Origin: an uncultured Collinsella sp.
GTDB taxonomy: Bacteria; Actinomycetota; Coriobacteriia; Coriobacteriales; Coriobacteriaceae
NCBI GenBank assembly: GCA_958405565.1
Contig: CATYEN010000029.1
Location: 1-28,677, forward strand
Reading direction: 5' to 3'
DNA length: 28,677 nucleotides
Below the pieces are notes generated by a model. That model saw only the letters and a program-made list of their open reading frames with translations, was not told where the DNA came from and did not search any database. Both the position numbers and the translations under genes were made by a program. Of this stretch, positions 16,185-24,058 are shown piece by piece. Every line of letters begins with the position of its first letter. Positions within the stretch are counted from its first letter, which is position 1.

Positions 16185-17207
16185 ATGCCTTCAACCCTTC
16201 CCGCTCCCATCGATAAGCTCGCCATCGTCGTCGTTACGTACAAGCGCCAGGAACTCCTGGCCAACTTGTTCGACTCCATGACCGAGCTCACGGCAACGCC
16301 CTGGCGCATCGTGATTGTCGATAACGAGAATTCGCGCGAGACCGAGGCCATGTGCACTGCATTCAACGAGCGCCTGGCCAACCTGTGGGGCATCGACACC
16401 GAGCAGCCCGACGCGCAGGGCGGCACCGACCGTGTCATCTACGCCCCGCAACTCGAAAACGGCGGCGGTGCGGGCGGCTTCTCCGCCGGCACTAAATGCG
16501 CATACGATCTGGGGGCCCAGTGGTTCTGGGTGATGGACGACGACGTGCTCGTCATCCCCGAAGGCATCGAGCGCCTGGCCAAGTGGACCGACCGCTACGA
16601 TGTTATCCAGGGTTCGCGCCTGGACTTCGATGGCGGCGCCTTCTTTTGGCAATACCAACTCATCCTTTCGCTCGGCATTCCCAACCCTGTCGCCAAGTGG
16701 GACTTGGGTCCCGAGGGCTACCGCGCCATGAACCAGCTGTGCTTTGAGGGCGGCATGTTCTCGCGCCGCGTGGTCGACAAGATCGGCCTGCCCGACGCGC
16801 GCTTCTTTATCTACGGCGACGATGCCTGTTATGGCTACGTAGCCAGCCAGCACTTCCCCGCCGCCGTTGTTGCCGACGTGGTGCTCAAGCGAGCTCGCGC
16901 CGTCTCTAACTGGGATATCGCCGGCAAACGCCAGCTCAACTCCACGAGCGACACCAACCGTTACTACATCATGCGCAACCGCGGCTTTTTGGCCCGTTAC
17001 ATGCAAATCTACGGCGACTATCATCCCGTGCTGTTCCGCTTGGGCAACGCCGCGACCTTCTGCAAGGAGTTCATTCGCCTGGCCGCCGTTGACAAGTGCT
17101 TTAAGACCGGTATTCCGGCGCTGCGCCGTGGCATGAAGGACGCCCGCAAGATTGTTAAGGATCCCAACTGGAAGCCCATGCCGCCCCTGAAGGACGCCGA
17201 GCAGTAA
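16185..17207 (+). CDS. GT2 glycosyltransferase, GlfT/rhamnosyltransferase-like
   Basis: The ATG at 16185 (GAAAGGA 11-13 nt upstream) is chosen because the family start (KLAIVVVTYKRQELL) follows at once; the open frame reaches 135 bp further upstream but that part has no domain or ribosome binding site. The 340-residue protein has ENGGGAGGFSAG at 92-103 and WFWVMDDDV with DDD at 118-120, the pattern of the GlfT1/GlfT2-type branch of GT2, whose members add galactofuranose or rhamnose to lipid-linked glycans. GDDACYGY at about 207 is the likely catalytic base region. It probably belongs to the same surface-glycan programme as the acyltransferase upstream. The exact sugar is not determined. Confidence 0.82.
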   Translation: MPSTLPAPIDKLAIVVVTYKRQELLANLFDSMTELTATPWRIVIVDNENSRETEAMCTAFNERLANLWGIDTEQPDAQGGTDRVIYAPQLENGGGAGGFSAGTKCAYDLGAQWFWVMDDDVLVIPEGIERLAKWTDRYDVIQGSRLDFDGGAFFWQYQLILSLGIPNPVAKWDLGPEGYRAMNQLCFEGGMFSRRVVDKIGLPDARFFIYGDDACYGYVASQHFPAAVVADVVLKRARAVSNWDIAGKRQLNSTSDTNRYYIMRNRGFLARYMQIYGDYHPVLFRLGNAATFCKEFIRLAAVDKCFKTGIPALRRGMKDARKIVKDPNWKPMPPLKDAEQ

Positions 17208-17221
17208 AAGGGCTTTCGCCC
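17205..17221 (-). terminator. Terminator of the AAA-ATPase-like gene
   Basis: On the minus strand GGGC-GAAA-GCCC is followed by TTTTA, 5 nt after the stop at 17226. The T-run overlaps the stop codon of the convergent GlfT-like gene, so the two genes share this 18-bp gap. The stem is short (4-5 bp) with a stable GAAA loop. Confidence 0.5.
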
Positions 17222-17225
17222 GCCG

Positions 17226-19025
17226 CTACAGTCGTTGGCACACCACGGACACACGCTGACCGTCAAAACCAAAGCCCCAACGCATGCGCCCGACGGCGGG
17301 GCGCGGCACGCGGATATCATCGATGCCGTCGCGTTCTATGTCGAGCAGTGCCTGAACCGCCAACAGTTCCAGGCCCAGGGCATCGACGCCAGGGTCGTAC
17401 ATCATGTTGATCGTTATCAGCGGTCGCTCATCGAGCATGCCGAGCGTGTCGGCCACGTCAAACACCCGACCGGTGGGAATCACCTGGATATCCCAGCGAT
17501 CCGAGACGCCACTTCGCTTGGAGCTGGGATTGCAATAGCCGGGCAGTCCAAAGCAGAGCCCCTGAAGCGCCAGATGATAGGCTGTCGGCACATCTGATTG
17601 GCCCACATCGATGCCCAGATCGCCGATAGCACAGCTCAAAGCTTGCTTTACAGTGTCCTCGTCTCCTCGACACAGCCCGTCATGGAACGAGTCGATAACT
17701 CCAACATCCTCAACGGCGCACTCAAACCATTCCAGAATTACAAGACGGAGCGCTTGACGCACTTCGTTGTTAGGCAGACGCAGGGAACGAAAGCACGCGC
17801 CGTCCTCCGAATGCCCCGTCATGTCCGTCGTAAGAAATCCAGACAGATACAGCGCAGTCCAGATATCTTCGGGCTTGGCGGCATCGGCCTCCTCGGCACG
17901 CACGCGCACTGGCGCCTCAATAAACCCATGCGGCTCAACCAAATCAAACAATGCGGACAGGCGCATGAGATTCCAGTCACCGACGCATGCGCTCAGACGG
18001 TCGGCGTAACCATACAGATCCGCCCGAACGGGCGCGACGCAACCGCGATGTGCGTAGTCCACCACACGCTCCGGGCTCGAGCAATAAAAACCACCAAGCA
18101 GATAGCCCTCGAGCCACTCGCGCGCGTCATCCAGACAGCCGTTGCGCCCGATGCGATCCAGCAGCATCCGGACTTCGTCGTCCGAAAAACCGAACCATCG
18201 ATCACACCAACTCGACAGCGGTGTCGCCGACCGATAGGAAACCCCACGTTGGGACAACGCAAGCTCGGCAGGACCAGGGTGCTCGCCCATCAGACACGTC
18301 AATCGTAACGAGTCGCCGGCGTCGGCAATGGTGTCGAACAACATCCGGCTGAGCGACTCTAGGGAATCCACGTTACCGTCGTCCTTAGCGTCCAAACACT
18401 TTGGACATACCGCGTCGTAGTCGTCAATCAGAAGAACAACCTGCTCATCAAAAGCCGTCTGGAGCAGTTTAATAAGCATGCCAGTCGCCGCATCGATCTC
18501 CTTATCGCTGGCCACCCCACGCGCCGCCCTCTCGATAAGACGAACCTCACGTCTTGACAGATCAGGCGCGGCAAGCAGCGGCAGCAATCGGGCGCACTCG
18601 TGTGCAACAGCGCTGCGAATAGCCGCCGCAGCATCAGCGTCACACCTCACAGCGGCAGTTGAAAAGTCAAGCGTGATGACCGGATAACACGCGTGCTCAT
18701 CACGATAGCGACCGCCGCCCGCCTGCCAGATCTGGGTGCCGACGAACGGACTTCGATCCGGCCGCCGGCAATCAGGTCGTTCCAAATAGCATTTGAGCAT
18801 CGATAGGTTCATGCTCTTGCCAAAACCCTTGGGCCGACAACAAAGCGCAACAGGCGCTTCGCCGTCCAATATATCGGCAATAAACATAGTCTTATCGACG
18901 AGTAAACACCGATTGATTGCATCGGAAAAGTCGTGTGCATCAACCGGCAGAGCTGCGTTATCCGCATGATTGAGCAACCGTGCGCCAAACGCATGAGCAA
19001 CACCATAATTCTCCTGTTCAGACAC
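17226..19025 (-). CDS. AAA-ATPase-like protein with degenerate C-terminal PD-(D/E)XK (DUF1703-type) domain
   Basis: The start is a GTG at 19025 with AAGGAG about 8 nt upstream; the frame is open 174 bp further but without a ribosome binding site. The 599-residue protein has the AAA-ATPase_like layout: DFSDAINRCLLVDKTMFIADIL at about 32-53, Walker A-like CRPKGFGKSM at 63-72, Walker B LLIDDYD at 198-204, then IWTALYLSGFLT and LRLPNNEVR. The C-terminal region keeps the helical YHLALQGLCFGL and the FGFDGQRVSVV end of PDDEXK_9 nucleases. However, the nuclease motifs usually read ES..ESGxGRxD and EFK, and here they read SSKRSGVSDRWD and INMMY. Family members are common in gut bacteria and their role is unsettled. 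ATP binding is likely, DNA cleavage unlikely. Confidence 0.8.
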   Translation of the reverse strand: MSEQENYGVAHAFGARLLNHADNAALPVDAHDFSDAINRCLLVDKTMFIADILDGEAPVALCCRPKGFGKSMNLSMLKCYLERPDCRRPDRSPFVGTQIWQAGGGRYRDEHACYPVITLDFSTAAVRCDADAAAAIRSAVAHECARLLPLLAAPDLSRREVRLIERAARGVASDKEIDAATGMLIKLLQTAFDEQVVLLIDDYDAVCPKCLDAKDDGNVDSLESLSRMLFDTIADAGDSLRLTCLMGEHPGPAELALSQRGVSYRSATPLSSWCDRWFGFSDDEVRMLLDRIGRNGCLDDAREWLEGYLLGGFYCSSPERVVDYAHRGCVAPVRADLYGYADRLSACVGDWNLMRLSALFDLVEPHGFIEAPVRVRAEEADAAKPEDIWTALYLSGFLTTDMTGHSEDGACFRSLRLPNNEVRQALRLVILEWFECAVEDVGVIDSFHDGLCRGDEDTVKQALSCAIGDLGIDVGQSDVPTAYHLALQGLCFGLPGYCNPSSKRSGVSDRWDIQVIPTGRVFDVADTLGMLDERPLITINMMYDPGVDALGLELLAVQALLDIERDGIDDIRVPRPAVGRMRWGFGFDGQRVSVVCQRL

Positions 19026-19058
19026 CGTAAACTCTCCTTCTAACGCAGCACGATGCCC

Positions 19059-19086
19059 ATTGTAGCGAGCGGGTAGAGCGCAACAA
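19059..19086 (-). promoter_or_regulatory. Candidate promoter of the AAA-ATPase-like gene
   Basis: TTGTTG (19081-19086) and TACAAT (19059-19064) on the minus strand, 16 bp apart, place the transcript start about 27 nt before the GTG start. Confidence 0.45.
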
Positions 19087-19157
19087 TATCGACATGCAAA
19101 CGTTTCGGGCAACGGTAGCAACAGACCCCCGAGGGGGCATAACAAATCGTTGCACAA

Positions 19158-19194
19158 CAAAAACGGGGCCCGATGCCGCCGCACCGGACCCCGT
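19158..19194 (-). terminator. Strong rho-independent terminator of the sortase-anchored protein gene
   Basis: Fourteen consecutive pairs (two G-U) form between 19163-19176 and 19181-19194 around a 4-nt GGCG loop, followed on the minus strand by TTTTTG. It lies about 30 nt after the stop at 19226. Confidence 0.9.
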
Positions 19195-19225
19195 CCCAAA
19201 CTCTTATAGAAAACGATCTGGAAGA

Positions 19226-21037
19226 TTACTCCTCCGAGCCGTCCTCCCCTGAAGCCTTGTTCTGCTGATCGAGTTTATGCTTGCCACTCACAATAGACGT
19301 GGCGCCCAGCGTGGCCAAGCTTGCACTGGCAAGGCTCGCCATCACAATCAAATCGCCCGTCTTGGGCATATTGCCGCCAGATGACTTGGTAGTTGTAGTC
19401 GTCGTGGTTGTAGTGGTCACCATTTTGGAGTCATTCTGCTCCTGGGCCTGGTTGTCGGCACCGCTCTTGTCGTCGTCTTCGGACTGCTTCTTTTCGCCCC
19501 CGGCCTTGCTCTTGTCCTTCTCCTCAGATTCAGACTTCTTATCCTCGTCCTTCTTCTGTTCGGACTTGTCGCTCTTCTCCTCAGAGCTAGAACCCTTATC
19601 GGATTCGGTCTTCTCGGAAGCCTTGTCCTTGGAGTCGCCCTTTGCGGCTTCGATCTTTTCCGTGGAAACCTGATCAGAGTTGCCCTTGTTCTGGGTCGAG
19701 CCGTTATTGACGCCAGCCATCAGCGAAGAGCCCAGCGTAGAACCAAGCTGCACGGAGAAAGAAGGCTTCTTGTCCGGCGAAGCAACGGGAGCGTCCGGCG
19801 CCTTATTCGAGTCGTCCTTGGAAGCATCGGAATCAGGGGCTGCGTCAGAGCCGGAGCCGTTGTTAGAGCCGGTGCCAACGGACGAATCGCTCGAGCCGGT
19901 AGATGAGTTAGAGGTGTCAGCGCCAGTCGAACCAGAAGCGTCGCTGTCCGTATTGCCGGCAGAGCTTGAAGGCGAATCGCCCGCAGCAGAGCCGTTCAAA
20001 TTGGAGCCGTTCGGGGTAGAGCCGTCGTTGGTAGTGCCACCAGCAGAGCCATTACCGTCAGCATCGGTCGAGGGCGCATCCATCCTGTCATCGTTGGCAT
20101 CGTCACTCGAGTCGTCATTCGAATCAGGTGTCGGCGAGGGCGCCGGCGTAGGCTCGGGCTGCACGGGCGTCGCAGCGGCTGCCTCGTCCTCGGCGATATA
20201 AACCAAGCAGTCCTTCAGCTCGTTGCGGTAGCGGTTCTTCCAGCCCTCATGATACTGGGGCTGGCTCGAATACTTGGTCGCCACGTTATTGACCACACTG
20301 TTGGAAAGCGCCGTCACAAACTCGCGGTTGGACATATCGTTGGAGAGATTCGCCCAGCGGAAGAAGTCCCTGCAACCACCGGTGCCGCACATGTTGGTGA
20401 TGCTCCACACCATGCCCTTAACGCAATCGGCACGGCCCGAAATATCAATACCCAGGCCACTCTTGAGCCACGCCTCGGTCACCGCATAGTACGAGTTGTA
20501 CGCATACGCATCCTGCAGAGCCGAGAACTCAACAGGGTCGGTGTTATAAGCACCTTGGAAGGCCTCCTGCGCAATACGGCCCAACTCGGTGAGCTGGCCG
20601 TTCTCGTACATGGCATTGCTCGTGTTGGAAATCTCGCTGCCGCGATCAATCGCATCCTTGAGCATGCTGTATTTTTCGGGGTTGTAGTTGTAGGCCTGCT
20701 TCATAAACGGGATGAGCGACCATCGACGGTCGAACTGGTAATAACCCAGCGCGTTATAGCCGTCGCCATACGAAAAGCCCTGGTTATAGTTGCCATGGCT
20801 CTCGTACTTGGTAAAGTACTTCATCTCGGGGGTCACGTTAACAAACGAAACGCCCTGGACCGACCTCAGCACGCCCGAGAAGGACTGCTGGGTATAGAGA
20901 CCCTTATCGATATCGGTCGCATCCGAGGCAACGCCCGGTGTGGGCTCCTCGGCGGCAGCGGGTGCGGGTGCGGTAACGGCGCCAAACGAAAGCGCCAGCG
21001 TCAGGCCCGCGACAATAGCAGAATGCTTGGGCTGCAT
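19226..21037 (-). CDS. Large secreted protein with possible lysozyme-like head, disordered stalk and MPKTG sorting signal
   Basis: The ATG at 21037 has GGGAGGA 5-6 nt upstream. Of 603 residues, 1-29 are a signal peptide (ends PAAAEE). Residues about 50-285 form the only folded part: YFTKYESHGNYNQGFSYGDG with Glu79, NALGYYQFDRRW, and four cysteines at 205, 217, 222 and 277. This recalls lysozyme-like or phage tail-tip lysozyme domains with a catalytic Glu in an ESHG-type context, but I am not certain. Residues 285-540 are disordered: Pro/Asp-rich, then Gly/Ser/Asn-rich, then highly charged Lys/Glu/Asp/Ser. Ten threonines (541-550), spelled with mixed codons, precede MPKTG (557-561), a hydrophobic segment (563-584) and a basic patch, an LPXTG-like sorting signal with an unusually long, acidic tail after it. 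It is probably a wall-anchored surface protein acting on or beyond peptidoglycan. Confidence 0.75.
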   Translation of the reverse strand: MQPKHSAIVAGLTLALSFGAVTAPAPAAAEEPTPGVASDATDIDKGLYTQQSFSGVLRSVQGVSFVNVTPEMKYFTKYESHGNYNQGFSYGDGYNALGYYQFDRRWSLIPFMKQAYNYNPEKYSMLKDAIDRGSEISNTSNAMYENGQLTELGRIAQEAFQGAYNTDPVEFSALQDAYAYNSYYAVTEAWLKSGLGIDISGRADCVKGMVWSITNMCGTGGCRDFFRWANLSNDMSNREFVTALSNSVVNNVATKYSSQPQYHEGWKNRYRNELKDCLVYIAEDEAAAATPVQPEPTPAPSPTPDSNDDSSDDANDDRMDAPSTDADGNGSAGGTTNDGSTPNGSNLNGSAAGDSPSSSAGNTDSDASGSTGADTSNSSTGSSDSSVGTGSNNGSGSDAAPDSDASKDDSNKAPDAPVASPDKKPSFSVQLGSTLGSSLMAGVNNGSTQNKGNSDQVSTEKIEAAKGDSKDKASEKTESDKGSSSEEKSDKSEQKKDEDKKSESEEKDKSKAGGEKKQSEDDDKSGADNQAQEQNDSKMVTTTTTTTTTTKSSGGNMPKTGDLIVMASLASASLATLGATSIVSGKHKLDQQNKASGEDGSEE

Positions 21038-21107
21038 AAGATCCTCCCTGCATTGGTGTAGTTAAAGTGCAGTTTGCAAAGATAGAAATAAGTATTGCAG
21101 CTCGCCC

Positions 21108-21123
21108 GTTGTTGCACAACAAC
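21108..21123. promoter_or_regulatory. Inverted repeat upstream of the sortase-anchored protein gene
   Basis: GTTGTTG-CA-CAACAAC lies about 70-86 bp upstream of the ATG at 21037 and about 54 bp past the 3' end of rrf2. It could be an operator or a small hairpin; a related CGTTGCACAAC occurs at 19149-19159. Confidence 0.35.
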
Positions 21124-21176
21124 CCCTCGGTAAACGGCAACAACCCTCCGCGAAATCTTAAGGAATTGCGCTCAAC

Positions 21177-21608
21177 CTACAGCCTGATGTCAAAGTTAAT
21201 CTCGGGGACGGCAGCAAGGTCGGCTAACGTCACGCCGTCGACGTACTTTTCGATCACGTCGTCCAGACCACGCCAGAATTTGACGGTCGAGCAGAGATCG
21301 CTGCGGGCGCAGCTGTTGTCGATACCATCGCACGCCACCGGAGCAGTACTGCCCTCGACAGCGCGCAGGATGTCGCCAGCACGCACCTCGGAGGGATCCT
21401 TGGCCATCATGTAGCCGCCGCCCTTGCCGCGCACGCTCTTAAGCAGGCCAGCCTTCATAAGCGGACGAACCAGCTGTTCCAGATACTTCTGCGAAATGCG
21501 CTCGCGGTCGGCAACCTCGCGCAGAGCAATCTTGCCCTCGGCGTCACCGAGCGCCGCGATATAGATCATCAGTCGGAGGGCATAGCGGCCCTTAGAAGAA
21601 ATGAGCAT
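21177..21608 (-). CDS. Rrf2 family transcriptional regulator, probable regulator of the suf operon
   Basis: The ATG at 21608 is chosen for its GGGAGGG ribosome binding site and because MLISSKGRYALRLMIYIA is the canonical Rrf2 start; the frame extends upstream into the operator repeats. The 143-residue protein has a winged helix (residues 1-80, with ISQKYLEQLVRPLMKAGLLKS as recognition region and SVRGKGGGY as wing). Three cysteines follow at 93, 100 and 106 (C-x6-C-x5-C), close to the spacing that holds a 2Fe-2S cluster in IscR-type sensors. It is divergent from sufC, so it most likely senses iron-sulfur status and controls both its own gene and suf. The repeated GGGACAA units directly upstream of its start are the obvious candidate binding sites. 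Confidence 0.9.
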   Translation of the reverse strand: MLISSKGRYALRLMIYIAALGDAEGKIALREVADRERISQKYLEQLVRPLMKAGLLKSVRGKGGGYMMAKDPSEVRAGDILRAVEGSTAPVACDGIDNSCARSDLCSTVKFWRGLDDVIEKYVDGVTLADLAAVPEINFDIRL

Positions 21609-21629
21609 ACCTACCCTCCCATCACATCC

Positions 21630-21702
21630 GGGACAACATAACCAGGTTTGTTTGTCCCATTTCTTAAGTAAGTGGGACAAACACAACAGGTTATTATGTC
21701 CC
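21630..21702. promoter_or_regulatory. Tandem operator-like array between rrf2 and sufC
   Basis: Four half-sites alternate in orientation at 22-bp steps: GGGACAA at 21630, TTGTCCC at 21652, GGGACAA at 21674 and ATGTCCC at 21696. They form two 29-bp units (21630-21658 and 21674-21702) with related 15-bp centres containing CAGGTT. The two units are mirror images around position 21666, so the 36-bp halves match at 28 positions as one large dyad. On the minus strand a -10-like CATAAT (21693-21698) lies inside the second unit, so occupancy should block rrf2 transcription. Confidence 0.85.
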
Positions 21703-21724
21703 AGAATTTGAAAAGTCGAGTGGA

Positions 21725-21748
21725 TTAGTCGGGTTTTCCCTTGACTAA
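21725..21748. promoter_or_regulatory. Second dyad overlapping the candidate suf -35
   Basis: TTAGTC-N12-GACTAA encloses GGGTTTTCCC. The right arm is part of TTGACTAA at 21741-21748, which also serves as -35 candidate (TTGACT) with a weak TAACTT 16 bp downstream at 21763. A half-site of TTGACTA type is also reminiscent of IscR-like sites; this is inference. Confidence 0.5.
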
Positions 21749-21832
21749 AGCCGAACCCATAGTAACTTTATTCCGAGAAGATTCCTAGGGTTTCGTACAC
21801 CCATGAGTACACCATATACAGAGAGGGACAGC

Positions 21833-22633
21833 ATGAGCGCAAATCCGCTGCTTTCCATCGAAGGCCTGACCGCCTCCGTGGACGAGAAGACCATCCTCCA
21901 CAACGTCAACCTTAACGTCGCCGCCGGCGAGACCCACGTGCTGATGGGACCCAACGGCGCCGGCAAGTCCACCCTTGGCCACCTGGTCATGGGCGACCCC
22001 GTCTACACGGTCAACGACGGACGTATCGTCTTTGACGGCCAGGACATCACCGAGCTCACCACCGACAAGCGCTCGCGCGCCGGCCTGTTCCTGAGCTTCC
22101 AGGCCCCGGTCGAGATCCCGGGCGTGCCGCTGTCGAGCTTTTTGCGCGCCAGCATCGCCGGCCGCCCCGGCCTGGAGATGAAGGGCAAGGAGTTCCGTCG
22201 TCGCGTCAAGGAGCTCGCAGCCGAGCTCAACATGGACACCGCCTACCTCAACCGCGAGCTGGGCGTGGGCTTCTCGGGCGGCGAGAAGAAGAAGGTCGAG
22301 ATGCTCCAGCTCCTGCTGCTGCAGCCCAAGCTCGCCATCCTGGACGAAACCGACTCGGGCTTGGACGTCGACGCGCTTTCCACCGTCAGCCACGGCATGG
22401 ACGCCTACCGCAAGAGCTGCGACGGCTCCATGCTCATCATCACGCATAACACGCGCATCCTGGAGCACCTGGATGTCGACCGCGTACACGTTATGGTCAA
22501 GGGCCACATCGTGCGCGAGGACGACGCCTCGCTCATCCCCTGGATCGACAAGAACGGCTTTGAGACCTTCGAGCGCGAGGCAGCCGAGCAGCGCGCCCAG
22601 GCCGAGGCCGCCGCTGCCGAGCAGCAGGCGTAA
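21833..22633 (+). CDS. sufC: SufC, ABC-type ATPase of the SUF iron-sulfur assembly complex
   Basis: The ATG at 21833 has GAGAGGGA about 7 nt upstream; an earlier in-frame ATG at 21803 has none. The 266-residue protein has Walker A GPNGAGKST at 39-47, the SufC-type signature FSGGEKKKVE, Walker B LAILDETDSGLD and the H-loop THNTR. With SufB and SufD it forms the cytoplasmic SufBC2D scaffold, whose ATP-driven shape change exposes the site of cluster assembly. It is the first gene of sufCBDSU, with sufB starting 12 bp after its stop. The C-terminus has an alanine/glutamine-rich tail of about 20 residues that is longer than usual. Confidence 0.97.
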   Translation: MSANPLLSIEGLTASVDEKTILHNVNLNVAAGETHVLMGPNGAGKSTLGHLVMGDPVYTVNDGRIVFDGQDITELTTDKRSRAGLFLSFQAPVEIPGVPLSSFLRASIAGRPGLEMKGKEFRRRVKELAAELNMDTAYLNRELGVGFSGGEKKKVEMLQLLLLQPKLAILDETDSGLDVDALSTVSHGMDAYRKSCDGSMLIITHNTRILEHLDVDRVHVMVKGHIVREDDASLIPWIDKNGFETFEREAAEQRAQAEAAAAEQQA

Positions 22634-22645
22634 AGGGGCGACGCA

Positions 22646-24058
22646 ATGACCAAGAACCGCACCGAGGTCGCGGACATCGACCGCAGCCTCTACGACTTCA
22701 CCTATGGCGAGGAGGGATTCGAGCGCCTCGACGCCGGCATCACGCCCGACATCGTGCGCGAGATCAGCGCCAAGAAGGACGAGCCGCAGTGGATGCTCGA
22801 TCTGCGCTTAAAGTCCCTCGAGATCTTCAACCGCTTCCCCGACCCGACGTGGGGCCCCTCGATCGAGGGCCTGGACATGGACAACATCGTCACCTACGTC
22901 AAGCCCAACACCGACCAAAAGCACGACTGGGAGTCGGTGCCCGACGACATCAAGAACACCTTTGAGCGCCTGGGCATCCCCGAGGCCGAGCGCAGCTACC
23001 TGGCGGGCGTCGGCGCGCAGTACGACTCCGAGCTGGTCTACCACAACATGCAGGACACCGCGTCCAAGATGGGTATCGTCTATTCCGGCATCGAGGAGGC
23101 CCTGCACGACCCGCAGTGGGAGCCGCTCATCCACGAGAAGTTTATGACGCTCATCCCGCCCACCGACCACAAGTTTGCGGCCCTGCACGGCGCCGTATGG
23201 TCGGGCGGCTCGTTTGTCTACGTGCCCAAGGGCACCAAGTTGGACTTCCCGCTGCAGAGCTACTTCCGCCTTAACGCCAAGGGCGCCGGCCAGTTTGAGC
23301 ACACGCTCATCATCGTCGAGGACGACGCCGACTTGCACTTCATCGAGGGTTGCTCCGCGCCCAAGTACAACGTTGCCAACCTCCACGCCGGCGCCGTCGA
23401 GCTCTTTGTGGGCAAGCGTGCGCACCTGCGCTACTCGACCATCGAGAACTGGTCCAAAAACATGTACAACCTCAACACCAAGCGTGCGCGCGTGGACGAG
23501 GATGGCGACATAGAGTGGATCAGTGGCTCCTTCGGCAGCCACGTGGGCTACCTCTACCCCATGAGTGTGCTCAACGGCCGCCGCGCCCGGTCGAGCTTTA
23601 CCGGCATCACCTTTGCCGGCGCCGGGCAGAACCTCGATACCGGCTGTAAGGTCGTGCTCAACGCCCCCGAGACCTCGGCAACCGTCGAGACCAAGGGCAT
23701 CTCCAAGAGCGGCGGCATTCAGACCTTCCGCAGCTCCATCGTGGCCACGCCCAAGGCCGAGGGTTCCAAGGCAACCGTGAGCTGCCAGTCGCTGATGCTC
23801 GACGACCAGAGCCGCTCCGACACTATTCCGGCCATGGACATCCGCGCCAAGAACGTCGACATCGGCCACGAGGCCACCATCGGCCGCATCGGCGACGACA
23901 AGGTGTTCTACCTGATGAGCCGCGGCATCTCGGAGGAAGAGGCCCGCACCATGATCGTCAACGGCTTTGCCAACCCGGTCTCCAAGGAGCTGCCGCTGGA
24001 GTACGCCGTCGAGATGAACAACCTGATCAAGCTCGAGATGGAAGGAGCGATCGGATAA
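22646..24058 (+). CDS. sufB: SufB, scaffold subunit of the SUF complex
   Basis: This 470-residue protein starts at an ATG with AAAGGGG about 8 nt upstream. It is full length and highly typical: WMLDLRLKSLEIF near residue 50, then FVYVPKGTKLDFPLQSYFRL, HLRYSTIENWSKNMYNLNTK, SGSFGSHVGYLYPMSVLNG and the C-terminal IGHEATIGRIGDDKVFYLMSRG, which carries the conserved Glu/Asp region at the SufB-SufD interface. SufB accepts sulfur and builds the nascent cluster on SufBC2D. Codon use is strongly GC-biased, as expected for a well-expressed housekeeping gene. Its TAA shares its last base with the sufD ATG (TAATG), so translation is coupled. Confidence 0.97.
   Translation: MTKNRTEVADIDRSLYDFTYGEEGFERLDAGITPDIVREISAKKDEPQWMLDLRLKSLEIFNRFPDPTWGPSIEGLDMDNIVTYVKPNTDQKHDWESVPDDIKNTFERLGIPEAERSYLAGVGAQYDSELVYHNMQDTASKMGIVYSGIEEALHDPQWEPLIHEKFMTLIPPTDHKFAALHGAVWSGGSFVYVPKGTKLDFPLQSYFRLNAKGAGQFEHTLIIVEDDADLHFIEGCSAPKYNVANLHAGAVELFVGKRAHLRYSTIENWSKNMYNLNTKRARVDEDGDIEWISGSFGSHVGYLYPMSVLNGRRARSSFTGITFAGAGQNLDTGCKVVLNAPETSATVETKGISKSGGIQTFRSSIVATPKAEGSKATVSCQSLMLDDQSRSDTIPAMDIRAKNVDIGHEATIGRIGDDKVFYLMSRGISEEEARTMIVNGFANPVSKELPLEYAVEMNNLIKLEMEGAIG

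Noticed and set aside
19281..19673. Plus-strand frame with ten consecutive valines
   Set aside because: It is the antisense shadow of the poly-threonine and charged stalk of the secreted protein.
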